This document shows, one piece after another, positions 5,929-19,821 of a stretch of DNA of 64,000 nucleotides. The translations under genes and the position numbers were made by a program. Numbering within the stretch: position 1 is the first letter of the stretch; the number at the start of each line of letters is the position of its first letter. The DNA lies in assembly GCA_947359465.1 (NCBI GenBank), contig OX375881.1:124073967-124137966 (forward strand). The letters are read 5' to 3'. The notes beneath the pieces were generated by a model, which ran no database searches, had not been told where the DNA came from, and was given only the letters and a program-made list of their open reading frames with translations. The DNA is from Metellina segmentata. Taxonomy: Eukaryota; Arthropoda; Arachnida; Araneae; Tetragnathidae.

Positions 5929-8765
5929 TGTCTTTACAAACTCCGCAGTTCATTTCAATAGGCTTTTGGAATGCCAACGGACTGAGAGCCCGAATACACG
6001 AAGTCCGGCAATTCCTTATTCAGAGGAACTTCGACTTATTCTTGGTCACTGAGACCCATCTAACCCCAGGATATAATCCACAAATCCCAAATTATATTCT
6101 GTATAAAAATGACAGGCCTATCACGCTTTCCGCGAGAACAGCTGTGGGTGGGACTTGTATTTACATCAAGCGGAACATCTCACACAAACTTATTCCAACT
6201 CCGCCACTTAACCTCATTGAAGCAACCCTGGTTGAGGTGAACTTGAGAGACTCACCCCCAATCAAAATTATATCAGCCTACGTTCCTCCAAAATCTGGAA
6301 CACGTAGTTTCCCGGAAGCTGATTACTCCAAATTATTTGCAATTGGAAATAATATTATCTTAGCAGGAGACCTTAACTCCCCGCACACTGCCTGGAACAA
6401 TCATGCTTCCAGTCACTGGGGGACTAAATTAAAAGCTCTGGTAGATCGCATGCCAGGTGTGTCGGTCATGTTTCCGGATGACCCCACACATATTAATCAA
6501 CGTGGTGCCACTGACACTTTTCTTGATTTGGCTATCATGAAATATATCCCTTTTCAAAATTCGATCAGAGTTATAAATGATCTTAGCTCTGATCACCTCC
6601 CAGTGGAAATCACATTAAATACTTCCATTTTAACTGATAAATTACCAGACCTTGTCTCCACAAATTGGGGAGACTACAACTTTAATTTATCCAACACCCC
6701 CCTCCCGTCTCTTGATGTTAACTCTAACGTCGATATTGACAATTCAATTGCAACTTTAGGCACTAAAATTAAGGAAGCTTTTGATGCAGCCTCCAAACCA
6801 AAATTGAAACCTGTCCCTCCTCGTTTCTCTGAGGAGATCAGGTCCAAAATTAAGCATCGTAACCGAGTACGGAAACTTTGGCAACGTTATCGGGATCCCC
6901 ATTCTTTAGAATTACTCCGTACGGCCAACAGAGAAGTCAAGTCACTTGTAAGTTCTCACGCTCAAGAAAGATGGTCAGAACACATAGAGTCCCTAACGAC
7001 TGATGACAACTCACTTTGGAGGAAAACCTCCCAATTGAAAAAATCGTACACCTCCATTCCGCCCCTTACTGGCGCAAGCGGTGAAATTGCTTCAACGGCA
7101 AAAGCCAAGGCTGAAGTTCTTGCAGACAGCCTTCAAGAACAGTTCCTTCCAAATCCAGTCCTGTCAAATCTGCTCACACAGAATCACCAGGACATACACA
7201 CCCAAGTTGAAGAGTTTTTAGGTACTCCCTTCGGACCTGGTATCGAACCTGCGACCTTCTCCGAAGTTTCCCTCTTCATCTCCAACCTTAAAATCAAAAA
7301 GGCTCCTGGCATCGATGCAATTTCGAATCGCATGTTGAAAAACCTCCCCATAAAGTTCGTTTTATTCATTACGTTTTTAATTAATGTAATGATTAAAAAC
7401 TCGTACTTCCCTCAAAGCTGGAAATTAGCGGTCGTTGTCCCTATTCCAAAACCTTCCCAAGACCATAAACTCCCTCAAAATTATCGTCCTATCTCTCTGC
7501 TCAGTTCCCTGAGTAAAATCTTTGAATTTATCTTGCTTATACGCATGGATGATTTCGTTCAGGAAAATAATTTAATTATTCCTGAACAATTTGGGTTTCG
7601 TAAGAAACACAGCACCAACCACCAGCTGTTGCGTGTCACTGAAATTATCCATGATGGTTATCGCAAAAAAGCACACACAGGTGTGCTATTCTTAGATATT
7701 GCCAAAGCATTTGACCGCGTTTGGTATGATGGACTTTTATTCAAGCTCATGCGACTTGGTTTTTCGGCCCATTTCATCTCCCTGATCAACTCTTATCTCA
7801 GTAATCGTTCGTTTAGTGTTAGAGTTGATCTTAACAATTTCTCATCCCACCGCCCCATTCGTGCCGGAGTCCCCCAGGGGTCCCTTCTGGGTCCCCGGCT
7901 CTTCAACTTATTCGTTAACGATATCCCAAAAACGCTGCACACTGAGTTGGCTATTTACGCCGACGACACCGCTATCCTGATACAGTCCAACAACATTCAT
8001 CATATTCTATCGAGAATGAGAACGTACATTCGGGAACTTGAGGTCTGGCTCTCTGATTGGAGAATCAAAATCAATGCTTCAAAGTGCGCTCTCATGCTGT
8101 TCTCCCGGAAATACGCCCACTTCAAATACGGGTTCAATTTCGATTTGAATAATCCCGACTATTTGAATATCCCCCCTGTTGCTCTCTTTGGCACGCCTGT
8201 TTACTGGGTACGTAAGTACCGTTACCTGGGACTTGTGTTGGATCCAAAGTTGCTTTGGAACGAACACATTAAACGTGCCCTACGTAATGCGGCAATTGCC
8301 AAAGGGAAAATCTACTCGCTCATAGCCCGAAGGAGCAGGCTCTCCCTTCACAATAAACTCCTCCTCTACAAAGCCATCATTCGGCCAACACTGACGTACG
8401 GCTCACAAATATGGGCCGGTACAAATAAATTGAATTGGAAAAAACTGCAGAGTTTCCAGAGCCGCACATTGCGGACTATCACGGGAGCTCCTTACTATGT
8501 CCGGAATGAAGTCATACATTCGGACCTCAAAATTAAACCCATTGCTGAATTCCTGCAGCACATTTCGGCCAAGTTCTTCGAAAAAATACCTCAGGTTCCA
8601 AACGAAGCACTTAGAGCATTACCACCTTACGACCCTTCGGTCAAAAGCTCTGCAAAAAGACCACGTGCCTTCTTGCAACAAAACCTGGAAACTTACCCGC
8701 GGCGACCTAAACGTCAATGCGGCATGTTTCGTTTGGATCCTGATGTCTTTGACTTCAATTCCTAA
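5928..8765 (+). CDS. E1 ORF2, AP endonuclease-reverse transcriptase
   Basis: A 945-residue polyprotein that nicks target DNA and reverse-transcribes element RNA at the nick. The AP-type endonuclease occupies about 1-230: WNANG (14-18), catalytic ETH with Glu42, AGDLN (146-150) and SDH (221-223). The RT domain includes NYRPISLLSSLSKIFE, FLDIAKAFD with Asp590, GVPQGSLLGP and the YADD catalytic box at 677-680. The C-terminal region contains YRYLGLVLD and ends without an RNase H domain, as in Jockey-clade elements. The ATG at 5928 overlaps the ORF1 stop; the open frame upstream to 5694 lies inside ORF1 and was not used. No stop or frameshift is seen, so it could be active. Confidence 0.95.
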   Translation: MSLQTPQFISIGFWNANGLRARIHEVRQFLIQRNFDLFLVTETHLTPGYNPQIPNYILYKNDRPITLSARTAVGGTCIYIKRNISHKLIPTPPLNLIEATLVEVNLRDSPPIKIISAYVPPKSGTRSFPEADYSKLFAIGNNIILAGDLNSPHTAWNNHASSHWGTKLKALVDRMPGVSVMFPDDPTHINQRGATDTFLDLAIMKYIPFQNSIRVINDLSSDHLPVEITLNTSILTDKLPDLVSTNWGDYNFNLSNTPLPSLDVNSNVDIDNSIATLGTKIKEAFDAASKPKLKPVPPRFSEEIRSKIKHRNRVRKLWQRYRDPHSLELLRTANREVKSLVSSHAQERWSEHIESLTTDDNSLWRKTSQLKKSYTSIPPLTGASGEIASTAKAKAEVLADSLQEQFLPNPVLSNLLTQNHQDIHTQVEEFLGTPFGPGIEPATFSEVSLFISNLKIKKAPGIDAISNRMLKNLPIKFVLFITFLINVMIKNSYFPQSWKLAVVVPIPKPSQDHKLPQNYRPISLLSSLSKIFEFILLIRMDDFVQENNLIIPEQFGFRKKHSTNHQLLRVTEIIHDGYRKKAHTGVLFLDIAKAFDRVWYDGLLFKLMRLGFSAHFISLINSYLSNRSFSVRVDLNNFSSHRPIRAGVPQGSLLGPRLFNLFVNDIPKTLHTELAIYADDTAILIQSNNIHHILSRMRTYIRELEVWLSDWRIKINASKCALMLFSRKYAHFKYGFNFDLNNPDYLNIPPVALFGTPVYWVRKYRYLGLVLDPKLLWNEHIKRALRNAAIAKGKIYSLIARRSRLSLHNKLLLYKAIIRPTLTYGSQIWAGTNKLNWKKLQSFQSRTLRTITGAPYYVRNEVIHSDLKIKPIAEFLQHISAKFFEKIPQVPNEALRALPPYDPSVKSSAKRPRAFLQQNLETYPRRPKRQCGMFRLDPDVFDFNS

Positions 8766-9583
<818 letters not shown>

Positions 9584-9618
9584 ATAATATCACCTTGTAT
9601 ACCTCAACACAAAAAAAA

Positions 9619-9634
9619 GGCCCTTTTCAGGGCC
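9619..9634 (+). terminator. H4 mRNA 3' stem-loop, U1
   Basis: GGCCCT-TTTC-AGGGCC after an A8 run, 35 bp past the H4 stop. Confidence 0.93.
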
Positions 9635-10171
9635 AACAAATTTTTCGATAATCAAATCATTTTGTGGCTTCGAACAGGATAAATGAAATTATTTTTTAAA
9701 AAGAAACTGCAGATTTGTCTTGAATGAATGTGTTATGTCTTACCATTTAAAAATAAGAGTGCAATCCAAACTACAAGATATTTAATAATGATGATCATCA
9801 GTGTAAAAAGACACATTGCCAACTTCCTGAATCAATGCATATCCGAAAGGATTGCGTCAGTAATGTAAGCAGCCACATGAAATAGTACTTGTTACAAACA
9901 TCTACTTATAAATATAAACACTAGAATGAAATCAGCAAATTGTGTCTGGATATTATTGGAATTGTTGCAATTTCACCATGTCTATGCAATCAAAAGGTAT
10001 AGGTAGTCATGCCATGTTGCTCTTGGCGATGCACTCTTCTCAGATGCGTCCCCTTCTTTCCTGTTAAAAGAAGAGCCTCCAATAGATGGCGCCTGTTACA
10101 AAGTGTCCTGAACGAGTGCACAATGAAATCAATAGCTGAAACTAATTGCTTTGAACAGTTGTCAAGGAATT
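9635..10171. other. H4-fossil spacer
   Basis: About 540 bp of AT-rich sequence between the H4 end and the fossil element; no gene recognised. Short open frames here show no codon pattern. Copies are at 15591-16127, 26885-27421, 32843-33379, 39639-40175, 49209-49745 and 55165-55701. Confidence 0.65.
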
Positions 10172-10940
10172 ACAGGACAGGACAGGACAATCACTTCCGG
10201 AGTGCCTACTGCAAAGCAGCTTAACTCCCCGTCATCAGGTGTGCGTAACTTAAATCTGAGTTGCTTAAATAAAGAGAAAAATTTAAAAATAAAAAATGAT
10301 TTAAAAAGGCTGATTAGAAATAAAACATAACTTTCAGCTGAACAAAGTTCCGAAAGATGGCACCACCTCCTTAAGCGAGATCGACAAACCAGTCGGTTTC
10401 CCTTCCAGAGTGTGACCGCATTCAGAGGTGGCAAACTTCGATGATCCATTTAAAAGTTAGAAAAGATTAAAATTTTAAATAAATAAAAAGAAAAACAAGG
10501 TCGAAAAAGAGAAATAAAACTGTTGTGTTTTAGTGATTCAATTAGGGTCCTGTCGAGTCCAAAAAATGCTCAGCGTCTACGAGTGACAACAGGGGTCATG
10601 ATCCAATATGGGATTTGCAAAATAAAAAATTTTGCATGGGGGGATAAAGTTAGGAATTGAAGTCAAAGACATCAGGATCCAAACGAAACATGCCGCATTG
10701 ACGTTTAGGTCGCCGCGGGTAAGTTTCTAGGTGTGGTTGCAAGAAGGCACGAGGTCTTTTTGCAGAGCTTTTGACCGAAGGGTCATAAGGTGGTAATGCT
10801 CTAAGTGCTTCGTTTGGAACCTGAGGTATTTTGGGTCAGAATGTATGACTTCATTCCGGACATAGTAAGGAGCTCCCGTGATAGTCCGCAATGTGCGGCT
10901 CTGGAAACTCTGCAGTTTTTTCCAATTCAATGTATTTGTA
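10172..10940 (-). mobile_element. Fossil 3' end of a family A element, U1
   Basis: Minus-strand copy of the last ~770 bp of a family A element: the end of ORF2 ([20 protein letters not shown] is readable), the 3' UTR with the nested GCCACCTC hairpin region, the terminal hairpin and three TGTCC repeats (10173-10187, read in reverse). Relative to E1 it is 5'-truncated and has lost about 60 bp of coding sequence near 10834, so it is dead. No clear target-site duplication. The same fossil with the same deletion occurs in all seven complete H4-H1 spacers, so it predates amplification or was spread by concerted evolution. Confidence 0.9.
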
Positions 10941-11240
10941 ATCCAAGACAAAAAGTCGCATCTTTTTTTTTTGTTAAAAAAAGAGTACTTTATATAATAA
11001 AATTTACCTTTATTTTAATGCTATATATGTTAAACATTTCAGTGTTGATCGAATTGGGGAAGAATAATGAAAACAAGGCGAGTGGGACTCGAACTTCGAC
11101 CGGAGGGTAAGTTTTTTTTTTAAGTGTTTCCCCCCCCCCTATTTTTTTTAAAATTTTAAATAATATTCCATGATTTCAATACTTTTGTTGTAATATTGGT
11201 TTTGTTTATTAAATATTCCTCTTTGATGGATTTATTTCTT
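10941..11240. other. Fossil-H1 spacer
   Basis: 300 bp of AT-rich sequence with poly-T and poly-C runs (about 11109-11140) up to the H1 stem-loop. Nothing recognised apart from a weak B-box-like motif on the minus strand near 11085. Copies are at 16897-17196, 28191-28490, 34149-34448, 40945-41244, 50515-50814 and 56471-56770. Confidence 0.6.
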
Positions 11241-11256
11241 GGCTCTGAAAAGAGCC
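11241..11256 (-). terminator. H1 mRNA 3' stem-loop, U2
   Basis: Minus-strand GGCTCT-TTTC-AGAGCC, 36 bp past the H1 stop; the stem differs from the core-histone GGCCCT by one compensated pair. Confidence 0.93.
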
Positions 11257-11292
11257 TTTTTTTTTTGTTTAGAGTTCAATATGACATTGCAC

Positions 11293-11901
11293 CTATTTCT
11301 TTGCTGCCTTTTTAGGTGCAGCCTTTTTCGGTGTCTTTAATTTTTTTGCTTTGGGTGCTTTCGGTTTGGTGGCTTTGGATACCTTTTTCGGTGATTTTGG
11401 TTTGGCAACCTTCTTTGCAGCTGCTGCTGGCTTCTTTGGAGATGGCTTTTTCTTTTCTACTTTTGCTTTCGGTTTGGTTGCTTTTTTGACTGGGGTCTTT
11501 GTTTTCTTGGCCACTGAAGCACTCTCCTTCTTGGGTTTTTTCTCTGTCGGTTTTCCGGGTTTAATTTTCGGCCCAGAAACGCTTAGTTTGAAAGATCCAC
11601 TTGCCCCTTTGCCTTTCGTTTGAACGAGAGCTCCACTGGCAACAGCACTTTTCAAGTATCTCTTGATGAATGGTGTCAGGCGGTCCAGATCGACTTTGTT
11701 GTTTGCACCGATGTGTTTTTTGATAGCTTGAAGGGACGATCCTCCTCGTTCTTTTAGGTTTGCGATCGATTCAATGACCATTTCAGACACTTTAGGATGG
11801 GATGGTGCAGTTTTGGGTTTCTTTGTTGCTGCACTCTTCGCCTTTTTCTTAGGCGTGGCAGCGGCAGCAGGGGCTGAAACAGCAACGGTATCTTCAGACA
11901 T
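11293..11901 (-). CDS. H1: Linker histone H1, unit U2
   Basis: Same 202-residue H1 as the U1 copy, from the MSEDTV start at 11901. This copy has its complete 3' region, including the GGCTCTTTTCAGAGCC stem-loop at 11241-11256. U2 is an uninterrupted unit. Confidence 0.96.
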   Translation of the reverse strand: MSEDTVAVSAPAAAATPKKKAKSAATKKPKTAPSHPKVSEMVIESIANLKERGGSSLQAIKKHIGANNKVDLDRLTPFIKRYLKSAVASGALVQTKGKGASGSFKLSVSGPKIKPGKPTEKKPKKESASVAKKTKTPVKKATKPKAKVEKKKPSPKKPAAAAKKVAKPKSPKKVSKATKPKAPKAKKLKTPKKAAPKKAAKK

Positions 11902-12519
<618 letters not shown>

Positions 12520-12554
12520 ATAGACTTTTTAGAAGACTAGTGTAATAAAAAAAA

Positions 12555-12570
12555 GGCCCTTATCAGGGCC
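12555..12570 (+). terminator. H3 3' stem-loop, U2
   Basis: GGCCCT-TATC-AGGGCC, with the unusual TATC loop. Confidence 0.9.
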
Positions 12571-12957
12571 AAAAAATTTATATCGTCGGCTTAGAGCAGA
12601 CTCGTAAATTTGTGTTTGGGTCGAAGCTGAATCCTCGTGATTACACATATTTATTGTTATCTGTATACATAATACCACAGTGAATATTTTTATTGTTATC
12701 TATTTACAATATATGTATACATACAATAACACAATTAATATTTATTTTTATATACCTATAACACAATCAAGATGCCTCTCATTTTCCGACCATTTGTCGT
12801 ACATTGGCATGTTTGCCTCTTAATTACTTTCTGTTCGAAGCGAACGGTATATTGTTTGTTAGTAGCATGTAATGTAAACACAGTAAATCCAAATACTAAC
12901 GTTCACAGCCTGTGATAAAAAAAAAAATAAAGAAGGAGCAGCTTTGATATATTTGTT

Positions 12958-12973
12958 GGCCCTTAAAAGGGCC
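12958..12973 (-). terminator. H2A 3' stem-loop, U2
   Basis: Minus strand GGCCCT-TTTA-AGGGCC. Confidence 0.9.
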
Positions 12974-13009
12974 CTTTTTTTTTTAGTTGTTGTAAAGTTC
13001 GTTTGGAAA

Positions 13010-13384
13010 TTAAGCTTTCTTTTCGGTCTTTTTGGGAAGCAACACAGCCTGGATGTTTGGCAGTACACCGCCCTGGGCAATGGTAACACCCGAGAGTAGC
13101 TTGTTCAACTCCTCATCGTTACGGATTGCGAGTTGGAGATGTCTAGGAATGATCCTAGTCTTCTTGTTATCTCTGGCAGCATTACCAGCCAACTCGAGTA
13201 CTTCAGCAGCCAAGTATTCCAAGACTGCAGCTAGGTACACTGGTGCACCAGCTCCAACTCGTTCGGCATAGTTGCCTTTCCTCAAAAGACGATGGATACG
13301 ACCGACGGGAAACTGAAGTCCAGCACGGCTGGAACGAGTCTTGCTCTTTCCCTTAACTTTTCCGCCTTTGCCTCGACCTGACAT
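13010..13384 (-). CDS. H2A: Core histone H2A, unit U2
   Basis: Same 124-residue H2A as in U1. Its TATA box and the E3/E4 target site are intact, so this copy should be expressed. Confidence 0.97.
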   Translation of the reverse strand: MSGRGKGGKVKGKSKTRSSRAGLQFPVGRIHRLLRKGNYAERVGAGAPVYLAAVLEYLAAEVLELAGNAARDNKKTRIIPRHLQLAIRNDEELNKLLSGVTIAQGGVLPNIQAVLLPKKTEKKA

Positions 13385-13461
13385 GATAAATGGTAGTTGG
13401 GAGTGAAACGGAGAGAGATAGAAAATTTTGTGTGTGAACGCCTGACGCAGGCCTTTATATA
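13385..13461 (-). promoter_or_regulatory. H2A leader and TATA box, U2
   Basis: TATATAAA at 13454-13461; unoccupied retrotransposon target CGTTCACACACAA at 13428-13440. Confidence 0.8.
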
Positions 13462-13865
13462 ACCTCAGGAGCAATGTTTTCGCCCAGCGAATCAAAAGCG
13501 AGCGTTTTCACTGTCCAGCCCTCCAAAGCATCCCTTTTAATGTGTTAGATACACCGCAATGTTTTCCCCTTAGGGTCCAATTATCCGAGTAGGATCATGT
13601 TACGAGATAAGCTGTCAATAGCTTCCCCCCCCCCTCGGCCAGTAGGGTTTCTTTCACTGATTGAAAGTTGACACCCTGGCTTCCTATTGCTCATTGTGAT
13701 GGGTCGATTGACTAATCAGACATCGCAGTAACAAATGACACTCAACACAGCGTGCTCTTTTCTTTCCTTTGTGTGTTCAGGGGGAGGGGGCATCGTTATC
13801 GCAGGAAACCCGACTCTTTTGAAATCCTAATTGGTTTTTTATTGGTGTTTTGCTGTAAAACGAAT

Positions 13866-13984
13866 GCCAACGGCCATACCATGGTGAACACACCGGTTCT
13901 CGTCCGATCACCGAAGTTAAGCACCTTCGGGCGCGGTCAGTACTTGGGAGGGTGACCACCTGGGAACACCGCGTGCCGTTGGCA
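13866..13984 (+). rRNA. 5S ribosomal RNA, unit U2
   Basis: Same sequence as the U1 5S gene, with the T5 terminator directly after. Confidence 0.96.
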
Positions 13985-14048
13985 TCTTTTTACTTTTCGA
14001 TTTACTTGATATTCATTTCATTTTGTTATGCACTTAGTTATTTAATAT

Positions 14049-14080
<32 letters not shown>

Positions 14081-14602
14081 TTTTATAGTAAAAGAAAGAC
14101 AGTTTCTAAACGCCGTGTTTTGCACAGATTATTTATTGAAGTGTTGATTTTGTACAGAGAGAGATATGCAATTACAAATAGATGATAGAGGTTTTGGGAA
14201 AACAAGAACAACACATATTGAGTTAATTGAAGTAATTCTTAAAAAAAAAAAACGAATCTAAGTAATCATGTGTAGGCGATTACTTACAACTGTGACCCTC
14301 GTAGCAACAGGCTCTGGGTTCGAATCCCAGTCATGGCATGCGTTCATGTAGTTAGTTATTATTTAAAAATCGTTTTATCTTAATTTGATGTAATTCCTCC
14401 GAGCGCTCCGGGACTTCGTCCCTCGCGCTCGGAGGAGGCTCTTCGCGCGCCCTCCCATCCGCGTCCCATGCGTACCTCGTTTCGTGATTTTCACTCTCTC
14501 GCCCCAGCACAGACTTAATTTTTTGTATTGTCGCCTCATTATTCGCTCCTCCGCGTCACTTCATCGAACGGCACCTTTCGAGCGGAACCATACGAATTTG
14601 TT
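13985..14602. other. 5S-H2B spacer, U2
   Basis: (AT) tract 14055-14080, two bases shorter than in U1; tRNA-like fragment 14291-14339; GC hairpin 14396-14435. Confidence 0.75.
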
Positions 14603-14618
14603 GGCCCTGAAAAGGGCC
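14603..14618 (-). terminator. H2B 3' stem-loop, U2
   Basis: Minus strand GGCCCT-TTTC-AGGGCC. Confidence 0.93.
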
Positions 14619-14646
14619 TTTTTTTTTTCCTCAACTGTCCATAAAT

Positions 14647-15021
14647 TTACTTGGAACTGGTATACTTGGTGACAGCCTTGGTTCCTTCAGACACAGCGTG
14701 CTTTGCGAGCTCACCGGGAAGCAAGAGTCGCACTGCGGTTTGAATTTCCCGACTCGTGATGGTGCTCCTCTTATTGTAGTGAGCCAAGCGAGATGATTCT
14801 GCTGCAATTCTTTCAAAGATGTCGTTCACGAAGGAATTCATGATTGACATAGCTTTGCTGCTAATTCCAGTGTCAGGATGGACCTGTTTCAAGACTTTGT
14901 AAATGTAGATAGCGAAGGATTCCTTCCTGCGCTTCTTTCTCTTTTTTTTGTCACCAGCTCGGACGGCCTTTTGGGCCTTTCCGGCTTTCTTAACGGCTTT
15001 ACCAGATGCTTGTGGAGGCAT
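14647..15021 (-). CDS. H2B: Core histone H2B, unit U2
   Basis: Same 124-residue H2B as in U1, divergent from an intact H4 206 bp away. Confidence 0.97.
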   Translation of the reverse strand: MPPQASGKAVKKAGKAQKAVRAGDKKKRKKRRKESFAIYIYKVLKQVHPDTGISSKAMSIMNSFVNDIFERIAAESSRLAHYNKRSTITSREIQTAVRLLLPGELAKHAVSEGTKAVTKYTSSK

Positions 15022-15539
<518 letters not shown>

Positions 15540-15574
15540 ATAATATCACCTTGTATACCTCAACACAAAAAAAA

Positions 15575-15590
15575 GGCCCTTTTCAGGGCC
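15575..15590 (+). terminator. H4 3' stem-loop, U2
   Basis: GGCCCT-TTTC-AGGGCC. Confidence 0.93.
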
Positions 15591-16127
15591 AACAAATTTT
15601 TCGATAATCAAATCATTTTGTGGCTTCGAACAGGATAAATGAAATTATTTTTTAAAAAGAAACTGCAGATTTGTCTTGAATGAATGTGTTATGTCTTACC
15701 ATTTAAAAATAAGAGTGCAATCCAAACTACAAGATATTTAATAATGATGATCATCAGTGTAAAAAGACACATTGCCAACTTCCTGAATCAATGCATATCC
15801 GAAAGGATTGCGTCAGTAATGTAAGCAGCCACATGAAATAGTACTTGTTACAAACATCTACTTATAAATATAAACACTAGAATGAAATCAGCAAATTGTG
15901 TCTGGATATTATTGGAATTGTTGCAATTTCACCATGTCTATGCAATCAAAAGGTATAGGTAGTCATGCCATGTTGCTCTTGGCGATGCACTCTTCTCAGA
16001 TGCGTCCCCTTCTTTCCTGTTAAAAGAAGAGCCTCCAATAGATGGCGCCTGTTACAAAGTGTCCTGAACGAGTGCACAATGAAATCAATAGCTGAAACTA
16101 ATTGCTTTGAACAGTTGTCAAGGAATT

Positions 16128-16896
16128 ACAGGACAGGACAGGACAATCACTTCCGGAGTGCCTACTGCAAAGCAGCTTAACTCCCCGTCATCAGGTGTGC
16201 GTAACTTAAATCTGAGTTGCTTAAATAAAGAGAAAAATTTAAAAATAAAAAATGATTTAAAAAGGCTGATTAGAAATAAAACATAACTTTCAGCTGAACA
16301 AAGTTCCGAAAGATGGCACCACCTCCTTAAGCGAGATCGACAAACCAGTCGGTTTCCCTTCCAGAGTGTGACCGCATTCAGAGGTGGCAAACTTCGATGA
16401 TCCATTTAAAAGTTAGAAAAGATTAAAATTTTAAATAAATAAAAAGAAAAACAAGGTCGAAAAAGAGAAATAAAACTGTTGTGTTTTAGTGATTCAATTA
16501 GGGTCCTGTCGAGTCCAAAAAATGCTCAGCGTCTACGAGTGACAACAGGGGTCATGATCCAATATGGGATTTGCAAAATAAAAAATTTTGCATGGGGGGA
16601 TAAAGTTAGGAATTGAAGTCAAAGACATCAGGATCCAAACGAAACATGCCGCATTGACGTTTAGGTCGCCGCGGGTAAGTTTCTAGGTGTGGTTGCAAGA
16701 AGGCACGAGGTCTTTTTGCAGAGCTTTTGACCGAAGGGTCATAAGGTGGTAATGCTCTAAGTGCTTCGTTTGGAACCTGAGGTATTTTGGGTCAGAATGT
16801 ATGACTTCATTCCGGACATAGTAAGGAGCTCCCGTGATAGTCCGCAATGTGCGGCTCTGGAAACTCTGCAGTTTTTTCCAATTCAATGTATTTGTA
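16128..16896 (-). mobile_element. Fossil family A 3' end, U2
   Basis: Same fossil as 10172-10940, including the ~60-bp internal deletion. Confidence 0.9.
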
Positions 16897-17196
16897 ATCC
16901 AAGACAAAAAGTCGCATCTTTTTTTTTTGTTAAAAAAAGAGTACTTTATATAATAAAATTTACCTTTATTTTAATGCTATATATGTTAAACATTTCAGTG
17001 TTGATCGAATTGGGGAAGAATAATGAAAACAAGGCGAGTGGGACTCGAACTTCGACCGGAGGGTAAGTTTTTTTTTTAAGTGTTTCCCCCCCCCCTATTT
17101 TTTTTAAAATTTTAAATAATATTCCATGATTTCAATACTTTTGTTGTAATATTGGTTTTGTTTATTAAATATTCCTCTTTGATGGATTTATTTCTT

Positions 17197-17212
17197 GGCT
17201 CTGAAAAGAGCC
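17197..17212 (-). terminator. H1 3' stem-loop, U3
   Basis: Minus strand GGCTCT-TTTC-AGAGCC. Confidence 0.93.
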
Positions 17213-17248
17213 TTTTTTTTTTGTTTAGAGTTCAATATGACATTGCAC

Positions 17249-17857
17249 CTATTTCTTTGCTGCCTTTTTAGGTGCAGCCTTTTTCGGTGTCTTTAATTTT
17301 TTTGCTTTGGGTGCTTTCGGTTTGGTGGCTTTGGATACCTTTTTCGGTGATTTTGGTTTGGCAACCTTCTTTGCAGCTGCTGCTGGCTTCTTTGGAGATG
17401 GCTTTTTCTTTTCTACTTTTGCTTTCGGTTTGGTTGCTTTTTTGACTGGGGTCTTTGTTTTCTTGGCCACTGAAGCACTCTCCTTCTTGGGTTTTTTCTC
17501 TGTCGGTTTTCCGGGTTTAATTTTCGGCCCAGAAACGCTTAGTTTGAAAGATCCACTTGCCCCTTTGCCTTTCGTTTGAACGAGAGCTCCACTGGCAACA
17601 GCACTTTTCAAGTATCTCTTGATGAATGGTGTCAGGCGGTCCAGATCGACTTTGTTGTTTGCACCGATGTGTTTTTTGATAGCTTGAAGGGACGATCCTC
17701 CTCGTTCTTTTAGGTTTGCGATCGATTCAATGACCATTTCAGACACTTTAGGATGGGATGGTGCAGTTTTGGGTTTCTTTGTTGCTGCACTCTTCGCCTT
17801 TTTCTTAGGCGTGGCAGCGGCAGCAGGGGCTGAAACAGCAACGGTATCTTCAGACAT
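17249..17857 (-). CDS. H1: Linker histone H1, unit U3
   Basis: Same 202-residue H1 protein; intact regulatory flanks. Confidence 0.96.
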   Translation of the reverse strand: MSEDTVAVSAPAAAATPKKKAKSAATKKPKTAPSHPKVSEMVIESIANLKERGGSSLQAIKKHIGANNKVDLDRLTPFIKRYLKSAVASGALVQTKGKGASGSFKLSVSGPKIKPGKPTEKKPKKESASVAKKTKTPVKKATKPKAKVEKKKPSPKKPAAAAKKVAKPKSPKKVSKATKPKAPKAKKLKTPKKAAPKKAAKK

Positions 17858-18475
<618 letters not shown>

Positions 18476-18510
18476 ATAGACTTTTTAGAAGACTAGTGTA
18501 ATAAAAAAAA

Positions 18511-18526
18511 GGCCCTTATCAGGGCC
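18511..18526 (+). terminator. H3 3' stem-loop, U3
   Basis: GGCCCT-TATC-AGGGCC. Confidence 0.9.
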
Positions 18527-18913
18527 AAAAAATTTATATCGTCGGCTTAGAGCAGACTCGTAAATTTGTGTTTGGGTCGAAGCTGAATCCTCGTGATTAC
18601 ACATATTTATTGTTATCTGTATACATAATACCACAGTGAATATTTTTATTGTTATCTATTTACAATATATGTATACATACAATAACACAATTAATATTTA
18701 TTTTTATATACCTATAACACAATCAAGATGCCTCTCATTTTCCGACCATTTGTCGTACATTGGCATGTTTGCCTCTTAATTACTTTCTGTTCGAAGCGAA
18801 CGGTATATTGTTTGTTAGTAGCATGTAATGTAAACACAGTAAATCCAAATACTAACGTTCACAGCCTGTGATAAAAAAAAAAATAAAGAAGGAGCAGCTT
18901 TGATATATTTGTT

Positions 18914-18929
18914 GGCCCTTAAAAGGGCC
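18914..18929 (-). terminator. H2A 3' stem-loop, U3
   Basis: Minus strand GGCCCT-TTTA-AGGGCC. Confidence 0.9.
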
Positions 18930-18965
18930 CTTTTTTTTTTAGTTGTTGTAAAGTTCGTTTGGAAA

Positions 18966-19340
18966 TTAAGCTTTCTTTTCGGTCTTTTTGGGAAGCAACA
19001 CAGCCTGGATGTTTGGCAGTACACCGCCCTGGGCAATGGTAACACCCGAGAGTAGCTTGTTCAACTCCTCATCGTTACGGATTGCGAGTTGGAGATGTCT
19101 AGGAATGATCCTAGTCTTCTTGTTATCTCTGGCAGCATTACCAGCCAACTCGAGTACTTCAGCAGCCAAGTATTCCAAGACTGCAGCTAGGTACACTGGT
19201 GCACCAGCTCCAACTCGTTCGGCATAGTTGCCTTTCCTCAAAAGACGATGGATACGACCGACGGGAAACTGAAGTCCAGCACGGCTGGAACGAGTCTTGC
19301 TCTTTCCCTTAACTTTTCCGCCTTTGCCTCGACCTGACAT
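18966..19340 (-). CDS. H2A: Core histone H2A, unit U3
   Basis: Same 124-residue H2A; TATATAAA at 19410-19417 and its target site are intact. Confidence 0.97.
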   Translation of the reverse strand: MSGRGKGGKVKGKSKTRSSRAGLQFPVGRIHRLLRKGNYAERVGAGAPVYLAAVLEYLAAEVLELAGNAARDNKKTRIIPRHLQLAIRNDEELNKLLSGVTIAQGGVLPNIQAVLLPKKTEKKA

Positions 19341-19417
19341 GATAAATGGTAGTTGGGAGTGAAACGGAGAGAGATAGAAAATTTTGTGTGTGAACGCCTG
19401 ACGCAGGCCTTTATATA
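19341..19417 (-). promoter_or_regulatory. H2A leader and TATA box, U3
   Basis: TATATAAA at 19410-19417; empty E3/E4-type target site downstream of it. Confidence 0.8.
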
Positions 19418-19821
19418 ACCTCAGGAGCAATGTTTTCGCCCAGCGAATCAAAAGCGAGCGTTTTCACTGTCCAGCCCTCCAAAGCATCCCTTTTAATGTG
19501 TTAGATACACCGCAATGTTTTCCCCTTAGGGTCCAATTATCCGAGTAGGATCATGTTACGAGATAAGCTGTCAATAGCTTCCCCCCCCCCTCGGCCAGTA
19601 GGGTTTCTTTCACTGATTGAAAGTTGACACCCTGGCTTCCTATTGCTCATTGTGATGGGTCGATTGACTAATCAGACATCGCAGTAACAAATGACACTCA
19701 ACACAGCGTGCTCTTTTCTTTCCTTTGTGTGTTCAGGGGGAGGGGGCATCGTTATCGCAGGAAACCCGACTCTTTTGAAATCCTAATTGGTTTTTTATTG
19801 GTGTTTTGCTGTAAAACGAAT

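Noticed and set aside
10172..10187. Target-site duplication around the fossil element
   Set aside because: Compared about 15 bp on both sides and found no convincing repeat, so its original target is unknown.
11076..11106. Possible tRNA or SINE on the minus strand near 11076-11106
   Set aside because: Contains GTTCGAGTCCC like a B box, but the T stem does not pair and no A box or acceptor is present.
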